This document shows, in pieces, positions 7,975-14,707 of a stretch of 39,438 nucleotides of DNA. The notes under the pieces were generated by a model. The model was not told the DNA's origin. It was given only the letters and a program-made list of their open reading frames with translations, and ran no database searches. The position numbers and the translations under genes are program-made. This stretch comes from Alphaproteobacteria bacterium (GTDB taxonomy: Bacteria; Pseudomonadota; Alphaproteobacteria; Caulobacterales; Hyphomonadaceae). The stretch is taken from contig WGLW01000027.1 in assembly GCA_016125405.1 (NCBI GenBank), positions 1 to 39,438 on the forward strand, in the 5' to 3' direction. How positions within the stretch are numbered: position 1 is the stretch's first letter; the number at the start of each line of letters is the position of its first letter.

Positions 7975-9459
7975 TCACCGCCTCTGGACATAATCAAAGA
8001 GACACATGAAGCCGAAATCCATGTGCAGTTGCTGGTGGCAGTGGAACAGCGTGCGGCCAGGATTGTCTGCTATGAAGTCGATCTCGGCGCGCTGATAGCC
8101 GCCGAGCATCACGACATCCTTCAAAAGTCCAGCGGTCGGTTGCCCGGCGATGCGGGTCAGCTCGAAGCTGTGCCGGTGCAGATGGATCGGGTGGATGTCA
8201 TCGCTTGAATTGGCCATGCGCAGCCGATAGCGCCGTCCCTCCTGCAACTTGAACATTGGCGCCATGTGTTGGTCATCAAAAGCGACGCCGTTGATGGTCC
8301 AGCGGTTGAAGCCGCTTTGCGCCGCGTTGTCCTTGGCGAAGGTCATGTCGAAGACTTCATCAGGCTCCGGCGCTAGAACGCCGGTTCTGGCGAACCGGCG
8401 ATAATCCCATTTTGCCGGTGACGGCTTCTCCCACTGCGGCTCGCCGGTTGAGCCTGCGTATTCGACCACAACGCCCATCCCGTTGTTCCGGTCATCATCG
8501 AACGTGTCGCCAAGTATCCAGACGCCCGGATGCGTCATCTCAACAATGGCCGAGACCCTCTCTGCCGTCCCAAGCCATAGTGTCGGGACTATCGCTGGTT
8601 TCGGGACGGGATTGCCGTCCATCGCCACAACCTGAAATGCATGTCCGGGCAGAGCGAGACTTCGGATTTCGCCAGCGCTGCCATTCAGGACATGAAAGAG
8701 CACGCGCTCGCCTGCCTTGACCCGAATGGGCTCCCCGGCCCCAAGTTTGCGGCCGTTGATTGTGAAATGCTCATAGCCGACTTCGTAGCCCTTCGGCATG
8801 CCCCGCTTCAGCGAAGCATCCATTGCGCTTTCCCCCGCCGCCTTCAGCGCGGGATCCTCAATTCCCGCCAGAAAATCCATGGCCATGTCACCGCCCTGAT
8901 TAAGGCTCGGTCCAAACTCCTTGAGGACAAGGAAGACTTCGCGGTCATAGGCGCCAGGCTCCCGCGCCGGCTCGATATAAACCCCGCCAACCTGGCCGCC
9001 GTACTGACCCGCTGACACATCAGGTCCGGCCGTGACGTGGGTGTGGTAGAAGCGGAAACCGGACGGCCCTGGAGTAAATGCGACCCGTCGTGATCCGCGA
9101 GCGGCAATAAAGGGCGTTCCTTCCTCCTTCGAACCATCCACATCCACCGGCACCTTTTGACCATGCCAGTGAAGCTGTTCAGGGCGATCCGTATCGTTGT
9201 GGATATCGATGACGGCTTTGTGCCCTTCTTGCAGACGTAGAAGCGGGCCGGGAAACTGGCCGTTGTAAGTCGTGGTCGCAATTTCAACGCCCGGCGCGAT
9301 CTCGATTTTTGTGTCGGCAATCTTGATCGCATAGTCCGCGGGCTCGGTTGGCGCTGCCGCTGGCTCAGTCGAGCGTCGCGCACAAGCGCTCAGGGGCGTC
9401 ACGCCCCCGAGCATCGCTGCGCCCCCGGTCTGGATAAGACGTCTGCGATTAACGGCCAT
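7975..9459 (-). CDS. Tat-exported multicopper oxidase
   Basis: 494 residues, preceded by a GAGGT ribosome site. The N-terminus NRRRLIQTGGAAMLGG is a twin-arginine signal, and LSAC soon after looks like a lipobox, so it may be a Tat-dependent lipoprotein. All four copper motifs are present: HWHG (~98), FYHTH (~140), HPIHLHRHSF and HCHQQLHMDFGFM near the end, giving the type 1, 2 and 3 sites with a Met axial-ligand candidate. Three-domain laccase-type enzymes like this oxidise phenols, bilirubin, manganese or cuprous ions; the substrate cannot be told. There is no obvious Met-rich CueO-like insert. It lies tail-to-tail with the barrel gene, 110 bases apart, and is transcribed alone. Confidence 0.9.
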   Translation of the reverse strand: MAVNRRRLIQTGGAAMLGGVTPLSACARRSTEPAAAPTEPADYAIKIADTKIEIAPGVEIATTTYNGQFPGPLLRLQEGHKAVIDIHNDTDRPEQLHWHGQKVPVDVDGSKEEGTPFIAARGSRRVAFTPGPSGFRFYHTHVTAGPDVSAGQYGGQVGGVYIEPAREPGAYDREVFLVLKEFGPSLNQGGDMAMDFLAGIEDPALKAAGESAMDASLKRGMPKGYEVGYEHFTINGRKLGAGEPIRVKAGERVLFHVLNGSAGEIRSLALPGHAFQVVAMDGNPVPKPAIVPTLWLGTAERVSAIVEMTHPGVWILGDTFDDDRNNGMGVVVEYAGSTGEPQWEKPSPAKWDYRRFARTGVLAPEPDEVFDMTFAKDNAAQSGFNRWTINGVAFDDQHMAPMFKLQEGRRYRLRMANSSDDIHPIHLHRHSFELTRIAGQPTAGLLKDVVMLGGYQRAEIDFIADNPGRTLFHCHQQLHMDFGFMCLFDYVQRR

Positions 9460-9773
9460 GGCTTACCTCGCTAGGCCTGAATGGGAGGGCGGATCCGCCA
9501 GGACCGATATCTTCGCCCCATGGGCTCAATATCACGATCGACCACGATATCGGGTTTCGACATAGATGTTCGACACCAATGACGCGAGCAAGATTGAAGG
9601 AATTGTTCCGGGAGACGGCGAAAGAAACCTGGCTTGGCTGTGCACCTTGAAGGCCTTGAGGACTCGATGACCGGGTGGGGCCGGCTTCTGCGGGCCTACG
9701 TCTGGCTGGCCGCCAGGGCGCTCTGGATTAGGCGTTCGAGACCATCGTGCGGCGCCGCGTTGACCTTCGGTTT

Positions 9774-9791
9774 CCCGGGCGCATGCCCGGG
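9774..9791. other. Strong hairpin in the 376-base gap 9460-9835
   Basis: CCCGGGC, loop GCAT, GCCCGGG: a perfect 7-base-pair stem 45 bases beyond the porin stop. Neither strand has a T-run after it, so it is not a textbook intrinsic terminator, though it could stabilise the porin mRNA 3' end. The rest of 9460-9835 shows no gene that I can support; it holds the promoter side of the oxidase gene and the 3' side of the porin gene. Confidence 0.5.
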
Positions 9792-9835
9792 GCGTCATGG
9801 CCAGGGCGACTTCAACGCAACATTCAGCGACGAAA

Positions 9836-11107
9836 TTATAGTTTCCATTCAAACTGCAGCCACAACTTGGTCCGGTCGGCCGGCGCATTCGCAACATCGG
9901 GCCCATTATAGTCGGCGTACTTGACCAGCCATGTCAGCCTTGGTGTGAGGCGCGCGCCAACTGACGCATCCCACTCCGCGCCGAGATCGGCGCCGGTGCG
10001 GTCCGCTTCGAATTCGTGACGCCTCACCAGTATATTGAAACCTGATAGATACTGAGCCTTCCAGACCGGGGACCAGGAAATCGAGAGGTTGAAATCCCGC
10101 AAGCCATCAACCGTTGTTTTGACGCCATTAGCGAGGAAGGCGTCGGACCAGCCGTTGAAACTATGCAGTGTCGCCAGCGGCGTCGAAAAGCCGCGCGCTC
10201 CGTCGCCTTCCATTTTCTCGTAGTTGATCTTTGCAGACAATCGCCCACGCGTGATTGCCGCTTCATAGTTCTGCTCGCCAAGCGCGTAGTTGAGTCGGCT
10301 CGAACCATAGTCGGACTGTCGGGCAAACCGGATGGCGTAATCAAACGTGTAGCGCCCAACCGCCAAATTTCCGGACGCCTTGGCGCCCCAGGTAAGGTTT
10401 GACTGGTTGCCGACGGCAATCGTCTGCGGCCGGTTGAAATCAAGCGCGTAGACGAAGCCTGAAACGCGTAGCGGTGCGCCGAATGCGTAGCTCGCGTTCA
10501 AGATGTGGCTATCGGAACGCCAGTCCTGCGCCTCGCCGAAGATGCGGTTGACGTGTGCGATGTAGATGTAGGTCGTCTCGAGGTCGCCGACATGGCTGTT
10601 AAGCCGCACCGCATCGAAAGTCTGCTCGTCCTGCCGCCAGGCCACGCCGCCGATGAAGCGCTGGTCGTCCAAATTGATGCGCTGGCGGCCGATAACGGCC
10701 GTGAAGGCCGTCGATGGCGTCCAGGTCAGCTGCAGTCGGTTGAGTTCCGTGACCTCCGGGTCGGATATTGGCGCATAGGCCGCCTTGCCGTTCAGGCCGC
10801 TGTCATAGCGTTCGGCGGCTAGGCTGCGAACATCTTCAAACTCGATCAGTCCTTGAAGGTTGGCCCATCTCCCCGTCTGCCAGCCAAGGCGCGTTCGCAG
10901 CGTGACCGCCTCGCCATCGTTGGGTCGGCCAGTCTGACTTACCCCCTCATAGCGGGGGCGAAGTTCAAGGATCGGCGCTCCCTGCCCGATCACCTTAGCC
11001 AGGTCGGTTGTCCCGGTCTGGGCGTCGGCTGCAGATACGGCTTCCGCCGAGACCAATGCAAGCATCACGATTGCTCCTGCCGTCGCGTGTGCGCTTGTCC
11101 TGCTCAT
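9836..11107 (-). CDS. Outer-membrane porin, alginate-export-like family
   Basis: 423 residues from the ATG at 11107, which has GGAGA about 8 bases upstream; longer upstream frames lack a signal peptide at the N-terminus. The signal peptide (…MLALVSAEAVSAAD) is followed by a barrel sequence with ELRPRYEGVSQ, RTRLGWQTGRWANLQGLIEFEDVR, VIGRQRINLDDQRFIGGVAWRQDEQTFDAVR, and a C-terminal aromatic-rich strand (LWLQFEWKL). These features match the alginate-export/porin family often found beside nitrate assimilation genes. Probable role: outer-membrane entry of nitrate or nitrite. This is supported by its leader, which shares an ANTAR-type hairpin with the nitrate transporter leader on the opposite strand. 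Confidence 0.82.
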   Translation of the reverse strand: MSRTSAHATAGAIVMLALVSAEAVSAADAQTGTTDLAKVIGQGAPILELRPRYEGVSQTGRPNDGEAVTLRTRLGWQTGRWANLQGLIEFEDVRSLAAERYDSGLNGKAAYAPISDPEVTELNRLQLTWTPSTAFTAVIGRQRINLDDQRFIGGVAWRQDEQTFDAVRLNSHVGDLETTYIYIAHVNRIFGEAQDWRSDSHILNASYAFGAPLRVSGFVYALDFNRPQTIAVGNQSNLTWGAKASGNLAVGRYTFDYAIRFARQSDYGSSRLNYALGEQNYEAAITRGRLSAKINYEKMEGDGARGFSTPLATLHSFNGWSDAFLANGVKTTVDGLRDFNLSISWSPVWKAQYLSGFNILVRRHEFEADRTGADLGAEWDASVGARLTPRLTWLVKYADYNGPDVANAPADRTKLWLQFEWKL

Positions 11108-11130
11108 TATCTTTCTCCCGAAAGCGGAAA

Positions 11131-11164
11131 TGAAAATTCGCCCGCGAGCCTCGTCGGAGGCCGC
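11131..11164 (-). terminator. Leader terminator in front of the porin gene
   Basis: On the minus strand GCGGCCTC, loop CGAC, GAGGC-T-CGC forms an 8-pair stem with one bulge, followed within a few bases by AATTTTCATTT. It lies 24 bases before the porin start, in its untranslated leader, not after a gene. That placement fits an attenuator read through only when an antiterminator acts. It starts three bases after the ANTAR-type hairpin. Confidence 0.6.
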
Positions 11165-11166
11165 AC

Positions 11167-11182
11167 GGACGCCGTTGTCCTT
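11167..11182 (-). promoter_or_regulatory. ANTAR-type RNA hairpin in porin leader
   Basis: Minus-strand sequence AAGGACAACGGCGTCC folds as GGAC, hexaloop AACGGC, GTCC. The loop has A at position 1 and G at position 4, the reported requirement for ANTAR protein targets. The same 16-mer, with one C/T change in the loop, occurs in the transporter leader at 13402-13417. Directly followed by an attenuator-like terminator. The partner hairpin usual in ANTAR targets is not evident here. Confidence 0.65.
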
Positions 11183-11509
11183 AATCTGGCTGGATGGGCG
11201 CTCGCCGCCCCGGGCGCGGAACGTCGTTGTTCCGCCAAGGGACCACCATGCCCGGAGCGGCGCCTTGCGCGAGACGGTAAGACAAAATGGATGGTTACCG
11301 CCAAAAAGGCGCCGAACATCCGGGCGCAAAACGCCTGAGCCCGCTCAACCCTTTGGCGGAAAAGCGTCGAAAGGCCGCGCCAGGCAACCCGCCAGCTCGA
11401 CGGACGCCGCCTTTGCCGCGATGCGAATTTGGGCGCCGCTGCATCGAACTGGGCGCTTTTCCGCATTTTTCATTCGCCAGGCGCCCAGCGCACGCCATGG
11501 TCGAGACTG

Positions 11510-12088
11510 ATGAAGCTGTTGATCGTCGATCCGGACCCCGCTCGCGCCACCCTTGTTGCAGAGGGCCTGGCCGACGTGCGCCCGCTCGAAATCCGCCAGA
11601 CAGCCAGATTGGAAGAGGAAGAGCTGGCGAGCTTCCAGCCATCGATCATCGTGATTGCGTGCGACAGCCCCGACCGCGACACGTTGGAGAGCCTTCGCGA
11701 CGCCACCAGCGCCAACCCGCGCCCCGTCGTCATGTTTGTCGACCGATCAGCGCCCGGTCTCGGTGAAGCCGCCACCCGCGCCGGCGTCGCAGCCTATATC
11801 GTCGATGGCCTTCAGCCCGCTCGGGTCCGCTCAATCCTCGAAGTGGCGATGACGCGCTTCCAGCTGATGCAGCAGCTACGCACCGACCTCGCCAAGGCCC
11901 AGTCGGACCTCGCTGGCCGCAAGACAGTCGAACGGGCCAAGGGTTTGTTGATGAAGGAACGTCAGCTGACAGAGGAAGAAGCCTATTCCCAGCTTCGACG
12001 ACTGGCGATGAATTCCGGCCGTTCGATCGCAGCCGTGGCTGCAGACCTGTTGATATTCTCGGGCGTGCTGAAGGGAGACAAGTCATGA
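11510..12088 (+). CDS. nasT: NasT-type ANTAR response regulator/antiterminator
   Basis: 192 residues from the ATG at 11510 (MKLLIVDPDPARA). Residues 1-120 form a CheY-like receiver (LLIVDPD, IIVIACDSPDRDTLE). Residues ~130-190 form the ANTAR RNA-binding domain (RKTVERAKGLLMKERQLTEEEAYSQLRR and AVAADLL). Known NasT proteins bind hairpins in nitrate-gene leaders and prevent termination; the sensor NasS holds NasT inactive without nitrate. Here nasS overlaps it by ATGA, giving the same order as in Paracoccus. Two candidate RNA targets are visible in this window, upstream of the porin and of the transporter. Start choice is moderate: only a weak ribosome site is present. Confidence 0.93.
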   Translation: MKLLIVDPDPARATLVAEGLADVRPLEIRQTARLEEEELASFQPSIIVIACDSPDRDTLESLRDATSANPRPVVMFVDRSAPGLGEAATRAGVAAYIVDGLQPARVRSILEVAMTRFQLMQQLRTDLAKAQSDLAGRKTVERAKGLLMKERQLTEEEAYSQLRRLAMNSGRSIAAVAADLLIFSGVLKGDKS

Positions 12089-13269
12089 CCCTGGCGCTCG
12101 AACTCGGCTTCATCGCCCTTGCTGATGCGGCGCCGCTGATCGTCGCGAAGGCGCGAGGGTATTTTGGCGAAGAGGGGCTCGATGTCGCCCTGCATCGCGA
12201 GGTCTCATGGGCCACGATACGCGACAAGGTCGCAGCCGGCGTGTTCCAGGGCGCTCACATGCTGGCGCCCATGGCGCTGGCGGCGAACATGGGCGTGGGT
12301 TCGGAACCGACGCCCTTGATTGTCCCGATGGCGCTCAACGCCCATGGGGCCTCGCTGGGAATTTCCCGCGCACTGGCGGCAGAGATGGAGAGGTTCCTTC
12401 CAGAAGCGCCTCTGGATGTGGCTGCACTGGCGGCGGTAGTCGCCGCCCGAGCCGCCAGCGGACGACCGGCTGTGAGTTTTGCGACCGTCTTCCCTTATTC
12501 GATGCACGCCTACATGCTTCGGTACTGGGCCGCCTCCGGAGGCGTCGATCCGGATCGCGACATCCGTATCGTCGTAGCGGCGCCGACAGCGATCGCCGCG
12601 AGGCTGAAGTCGGGCGAAATCGACGGATTTTGCGTTGGCGCGCCATGGGGCGCAATGTGTGAAGCCGATAGCGCCGCCCGAATTGCACTGAGGGCTGCAA
12701 CCTTCTGGCCTGGCGGACCTGACAAAGTGCTCGGTCTGTCGCAGTCATGGGCCGACGCCGATCCTGCCGCGACCATGGCTTTGGTCCGGGCGTTGATCCG
12801 TGCGGCCGTCTGGGCCGATGCGCCGGAGAACGCGGCGGAGCTCGCGAAGCTGCTGTCGCGGCGCGAATGGCTGGATGCACCGGCGACGTTGATCGGTCGC
12901 GCGCTCGCTTCAGGTCCAGATCAGATCCGGTTCGCCCGTCACGCTGCACTCTATCCCTGGCGCAGTCACGCCGCCTGGATTCTGAGTCAACAAATGCGCT
13001 GGGGCCAGATAGGAGCAGGCATTGACGCCTCTACCGCGCTGGCCTGCTATCGGCCAGATGTCTTCCGCGCGGCCTGCCTTGACGCCGGGATCAACGCCCC
13101 CAGCACCGACAGCAAGATCGAAGGCGCGCATGACCGGCCATGGAATCAGCCCGGCCTTCGTGGATCGATTCCAATGACCGCAGACTTGATCCTTGGCGGC
13201 GGAGCGTTCGACCCCGAAAGACTTCACGAATACGCCGCCGGCTTTGCCATTAGCCGTCTCGGTTCATGA
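12085..13269 (+). CDS. nasS: NasS-type cytoplasmic nitrate sensor (NrtA-like binding protein)
   Basis: 394 residues. Resembles periplasmic nitrate-binding proteins of the NrtA/CmpA family (LELGFIALADAAPLIVAKARGYFGEEGLDVALHRE-type start, FATVFPYSMHAYMLRYW, GEIDGFCVGAPWGAMC, DADPAATMALVRAL, but no transmembrane partner genes). It has no signal peptide, and starts within the nasT stop (ATGA). A cytoplasmic binding protein coupled to an ANTAR regulator is the hallmark of NasS: it binds nitrate or nitrite and releases NasT. It is followed by a 222-base structured leader before the transporter. Confidence 0.9.
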   Translation: MTLALELGFIALADAAPLIVAKARGYFGEEGLDVALHREVSWATIRDKVAAGVFQGAHMLAPMALAANMGVGSEPTPLIVPMALNAHGASLGISRALAAEMERFLPEAPLDVAALAAVVAARAASGRPAVSFATVFPYSMHAYMLRYWAASGGVDPDRDIRIVVAAPTAIAARLKSGEIDGFCVGAPWGAMCEADSAARIALRAATFWPGGPDKVLGLSQSWADADPAATMALVRALIRAAVWADAPENAAELAKLLSRREWLDAPATLIGRALASGPDQIRFARHAALYPWRSHAAWILSQQMRWGQIGAGIDASTALACYRPDVFRAACLDAGINAPSTDSKIEGAHDRPWNQPGLRGSIPMTADLILGGGAFDPERLHEYAAGFAISRLGS

Positions 13270-13333
13270 TCGGCGCCCATAACCCGGACAGACGCGTGCA
13301 TCAGGCGCCCTAAAGGAAGGCATTTCACCAGGA

Positions 13334-13363
13334 TCACGTGCAAGCGCGGTCGTCGGCGCGTGA
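13334..13363 (+). promoter_or_regulatory. First stem-loop of the narK leader (13270-13491)
   Basis: TCACGTGC (13334-13341) pairs with GCGCGTGA (13356-13363), 8 pairs with one G-T wobble and a 14-base loop. It is the first clear structure in the 222-base gap between nasS and the transporter, which contains no gene. Its role is unknown; it may define the 5' part of the leader RNA. Confidence 0.45.
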
Positions 13364-13401
13364 CTTGAAAGCAATTCTGCATCGGACTGAACCCAAGGCC
13401 C

Positions 13402-13417
13402 AAGGACAATGGCGTCC
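13402..13417 (+). promoter_or_regulatory. ANTAR-type RNA hairpin in nitrate transporter leader
   Basis: AAGGACAATGGCGTCC: stem GGAC/GTCC with hexaloop AATGGC (A1, G4). It is the same element as in the porin leader. A possible partner hexaloop, ACTGAA (13386-13391, also A1/G4), lies 10 bases upstream on a weak GG/CC stem. The expected ligand is NasT, encoded just upstream; released by nitrate-bound NasS, it would switch on the whole transporter-reductase operon. Confidence 0.68.
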
Positions 13418-13430
13418 CGAGCCCCTGGTC

Positions 13431-13481
13431 GACCGCCCGGATGCGGTCCCTAACCGGCGACGCCGCCGTCCATCCAGGGAC
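13431..13481 (+). promoter_or_regulatory. Mutually exclusive hairpins overlapping the narK ribosome site
   Basis: Hairpin A: GACCGC (13431-13436) with GCGGTC (13443-13448), loop CCGGAT. Hairpin B: GTCCCT (13446-13451) with AGGGAC (13476-13481). They share bases 13446-13448, so both cannot form. Hairpin B covers the only ribosome-site-like sequence (AGGGA, 13476-13480) before the ATG at 13492. This arrangement can switch translation, termination, or both. Confidence 0.5.
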
Positions 13482-13491
13482 TTACTTCGCC

Positions 13492-14700
13492 ATGACAATC
13501 CGCGGCTTCACGAAGGCTGGCCACGCGCCAACGCTCTTCGCTTCATTCTTCTATTTTGACCTCAGTTTCATGGTCTGGGTGATCCTGGGCCCACTCGGCG
13601 TCGCCATATCGAAGGACTTTGGACTCGATCCCGCGCAAAAGGGACTGATGGTCGCGATCCCAACGCTTTCGGGCGCTGTTCTCCGTGTTGTTGCAGGACT
13701 GCTGGTGGACCGCTTCGGACCAAAGCTGACCGGCCTCATCTTCCAGACCATCGTGCTCGCCGGTCTTGCGATCGCCTGGTTGCTTGGGTTGCACTCCTAC
13801 AACAGCATTCTGGCGTTTGGCGTCCTGCTGGGTGTTGCAGGCGCCTCTTTCGCCATCGCCCTGCCCCTCGCCTCGCGCTGGTACCCGCCGGAACATCAGG
13901 GACTGGCGCTCGGCATCGCCGGCGCAGGAAATTCCGGCACCGCCCTCGCCGCATTGTTCGCGCCGGGCCTCGCACAGACACTGGGTTGGAACAACGTGAT
14001 CGGCCTTGCCGCCGCGCCTCTCGCCGTCGCTTTCCTCGTTTTCCTCCTTTTCGCCAAGGACGCGCCAAACCGTCCCGCGCCTAAGCCGCTCAGCGCCTAT
14101 TTCGATGTCCTGAAGACGGGCGACGCCTGGATGTTGATGCTGCTCTATAGCGTCACCTTTGGCGGTTTCGTCGGGCTGGCCTCGTCACTGACGATCTACT
14201 TCAACGCCGAGTATCACGTCTCGCCAGTGATTGCCGGCTATTTCACCGCGGCCTGCGTCTTTGCCGGATCCTTCATCCGCCCGGTGGGCGGCTGGATTGC
14301 GGACCGGTTTGGCGGCGTCAATGCGCTTTCGATTCTGTTCGTTCTGGCAATCGCGGGATTGATGCTCGCCAGCCAGACATGGCCGTCCGCCTACGTGGGG
14401 CTCGCCATAATTCTTCTTTCCATGTGTGCGCTCGGCGCAGGCAACGGCGCCGTGTTCCAGCTCGCGCCGCAACGCTTTCCAAAAGAGATCGGCGTCGTCA
14501 CAGGGATTGTCGGCATGACAGGCGGCATAGGAGGGTTCTACCTCGCCTCGACCATGGGACTGGCGAAACAGGCAACGGGCTCCTACCAGATCGGCTTCAT
14601 TGGCTTTGCTGCGCTGGCGCTCTTCGCCCTCATCTGTCTTACCGCCGTGCGAGCGAGGTGGCGCGCGATCGTCGCCCGCTCCGGTCTGGCCGGCGTGTGA
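13492..14700 (+). CDS. narK: NarK/NasA-type MFS nitrate/nitrite transporter
   Basis: 402 residues from ATG 13492 (MTIRGFTKAGHAPTLFASFFYFD); an in-frame ATG at 13441 lies inside the leader hairpins. About twelve membrane helices. Nitrate-porter features: FFYFDLSFMVWVILGP in helix 1, DRFGPK loop between helices 2 and 3, GNSGTALAALFAP in helix 5 (nitrate signature region), and GAGNGAVFQLAPQRFP plus GIVGMTGGIGGFYL (second nitrate signature region). Role: inner-membrane nitrate uptake (and possibly nitrite export). It is first in an operon with nirB eight bases downstream, and controlled by the leader described above. Confidence 0.93.
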   Translation: MTIRGFTKAGHAPTLFASFFYFDLSFMVWVILGPLGVAISKDFGLDPAQKGLMVAIPTLSGAVLRVVAGLLVDRFGPKLTGLIFQTIVLAGLAIAWLLGLHSYNSILAFGVLLGVAGASFAIALPLASRWYPPEHQGLALGIAGAGNSGTALAALFAPGLAQTLGWNNVIGLAAAPLAVAFLVFLLFAKDAPNRPAPKPLSAYFDVLKTGDAWMLMLLYSVTFGGFVGLASSLTIYFNAEYHVSPVIAGYFTAACVFAGSFIRPVGGWIADRFGGVNALSILFVLAIAGLMLASQTWPSAYVGLAIILLSMCALGAGNGAVFQLAPQRFPKEIGVVTGIVGMTGGIGGFYLASTMGLAKQATGSYQIGFIGFAALALFALICLTAVRARWRAIVARSGLAGV

Positions 14701-14707
14701 GGCTTCC

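Noticed and set aside
7702-8208. 168-codon plus-strand frame across the barrel gene end and oxidase gene
   Set aside because: Overlaps two supported genes in other frames and has no motif.
9774-9791. Intrinsic terminator for the porin gene
   Set aside because: Perfect stem but no T-run on either strand; kept only as a hairpin.
13386-13391. ACTGAA as the definite second ANTAR hexaloop
   Set aside because: It has A1/G4, but the stem is only two pairs and the porin leader has no equivalent, so it is mentioned only as a possibility.
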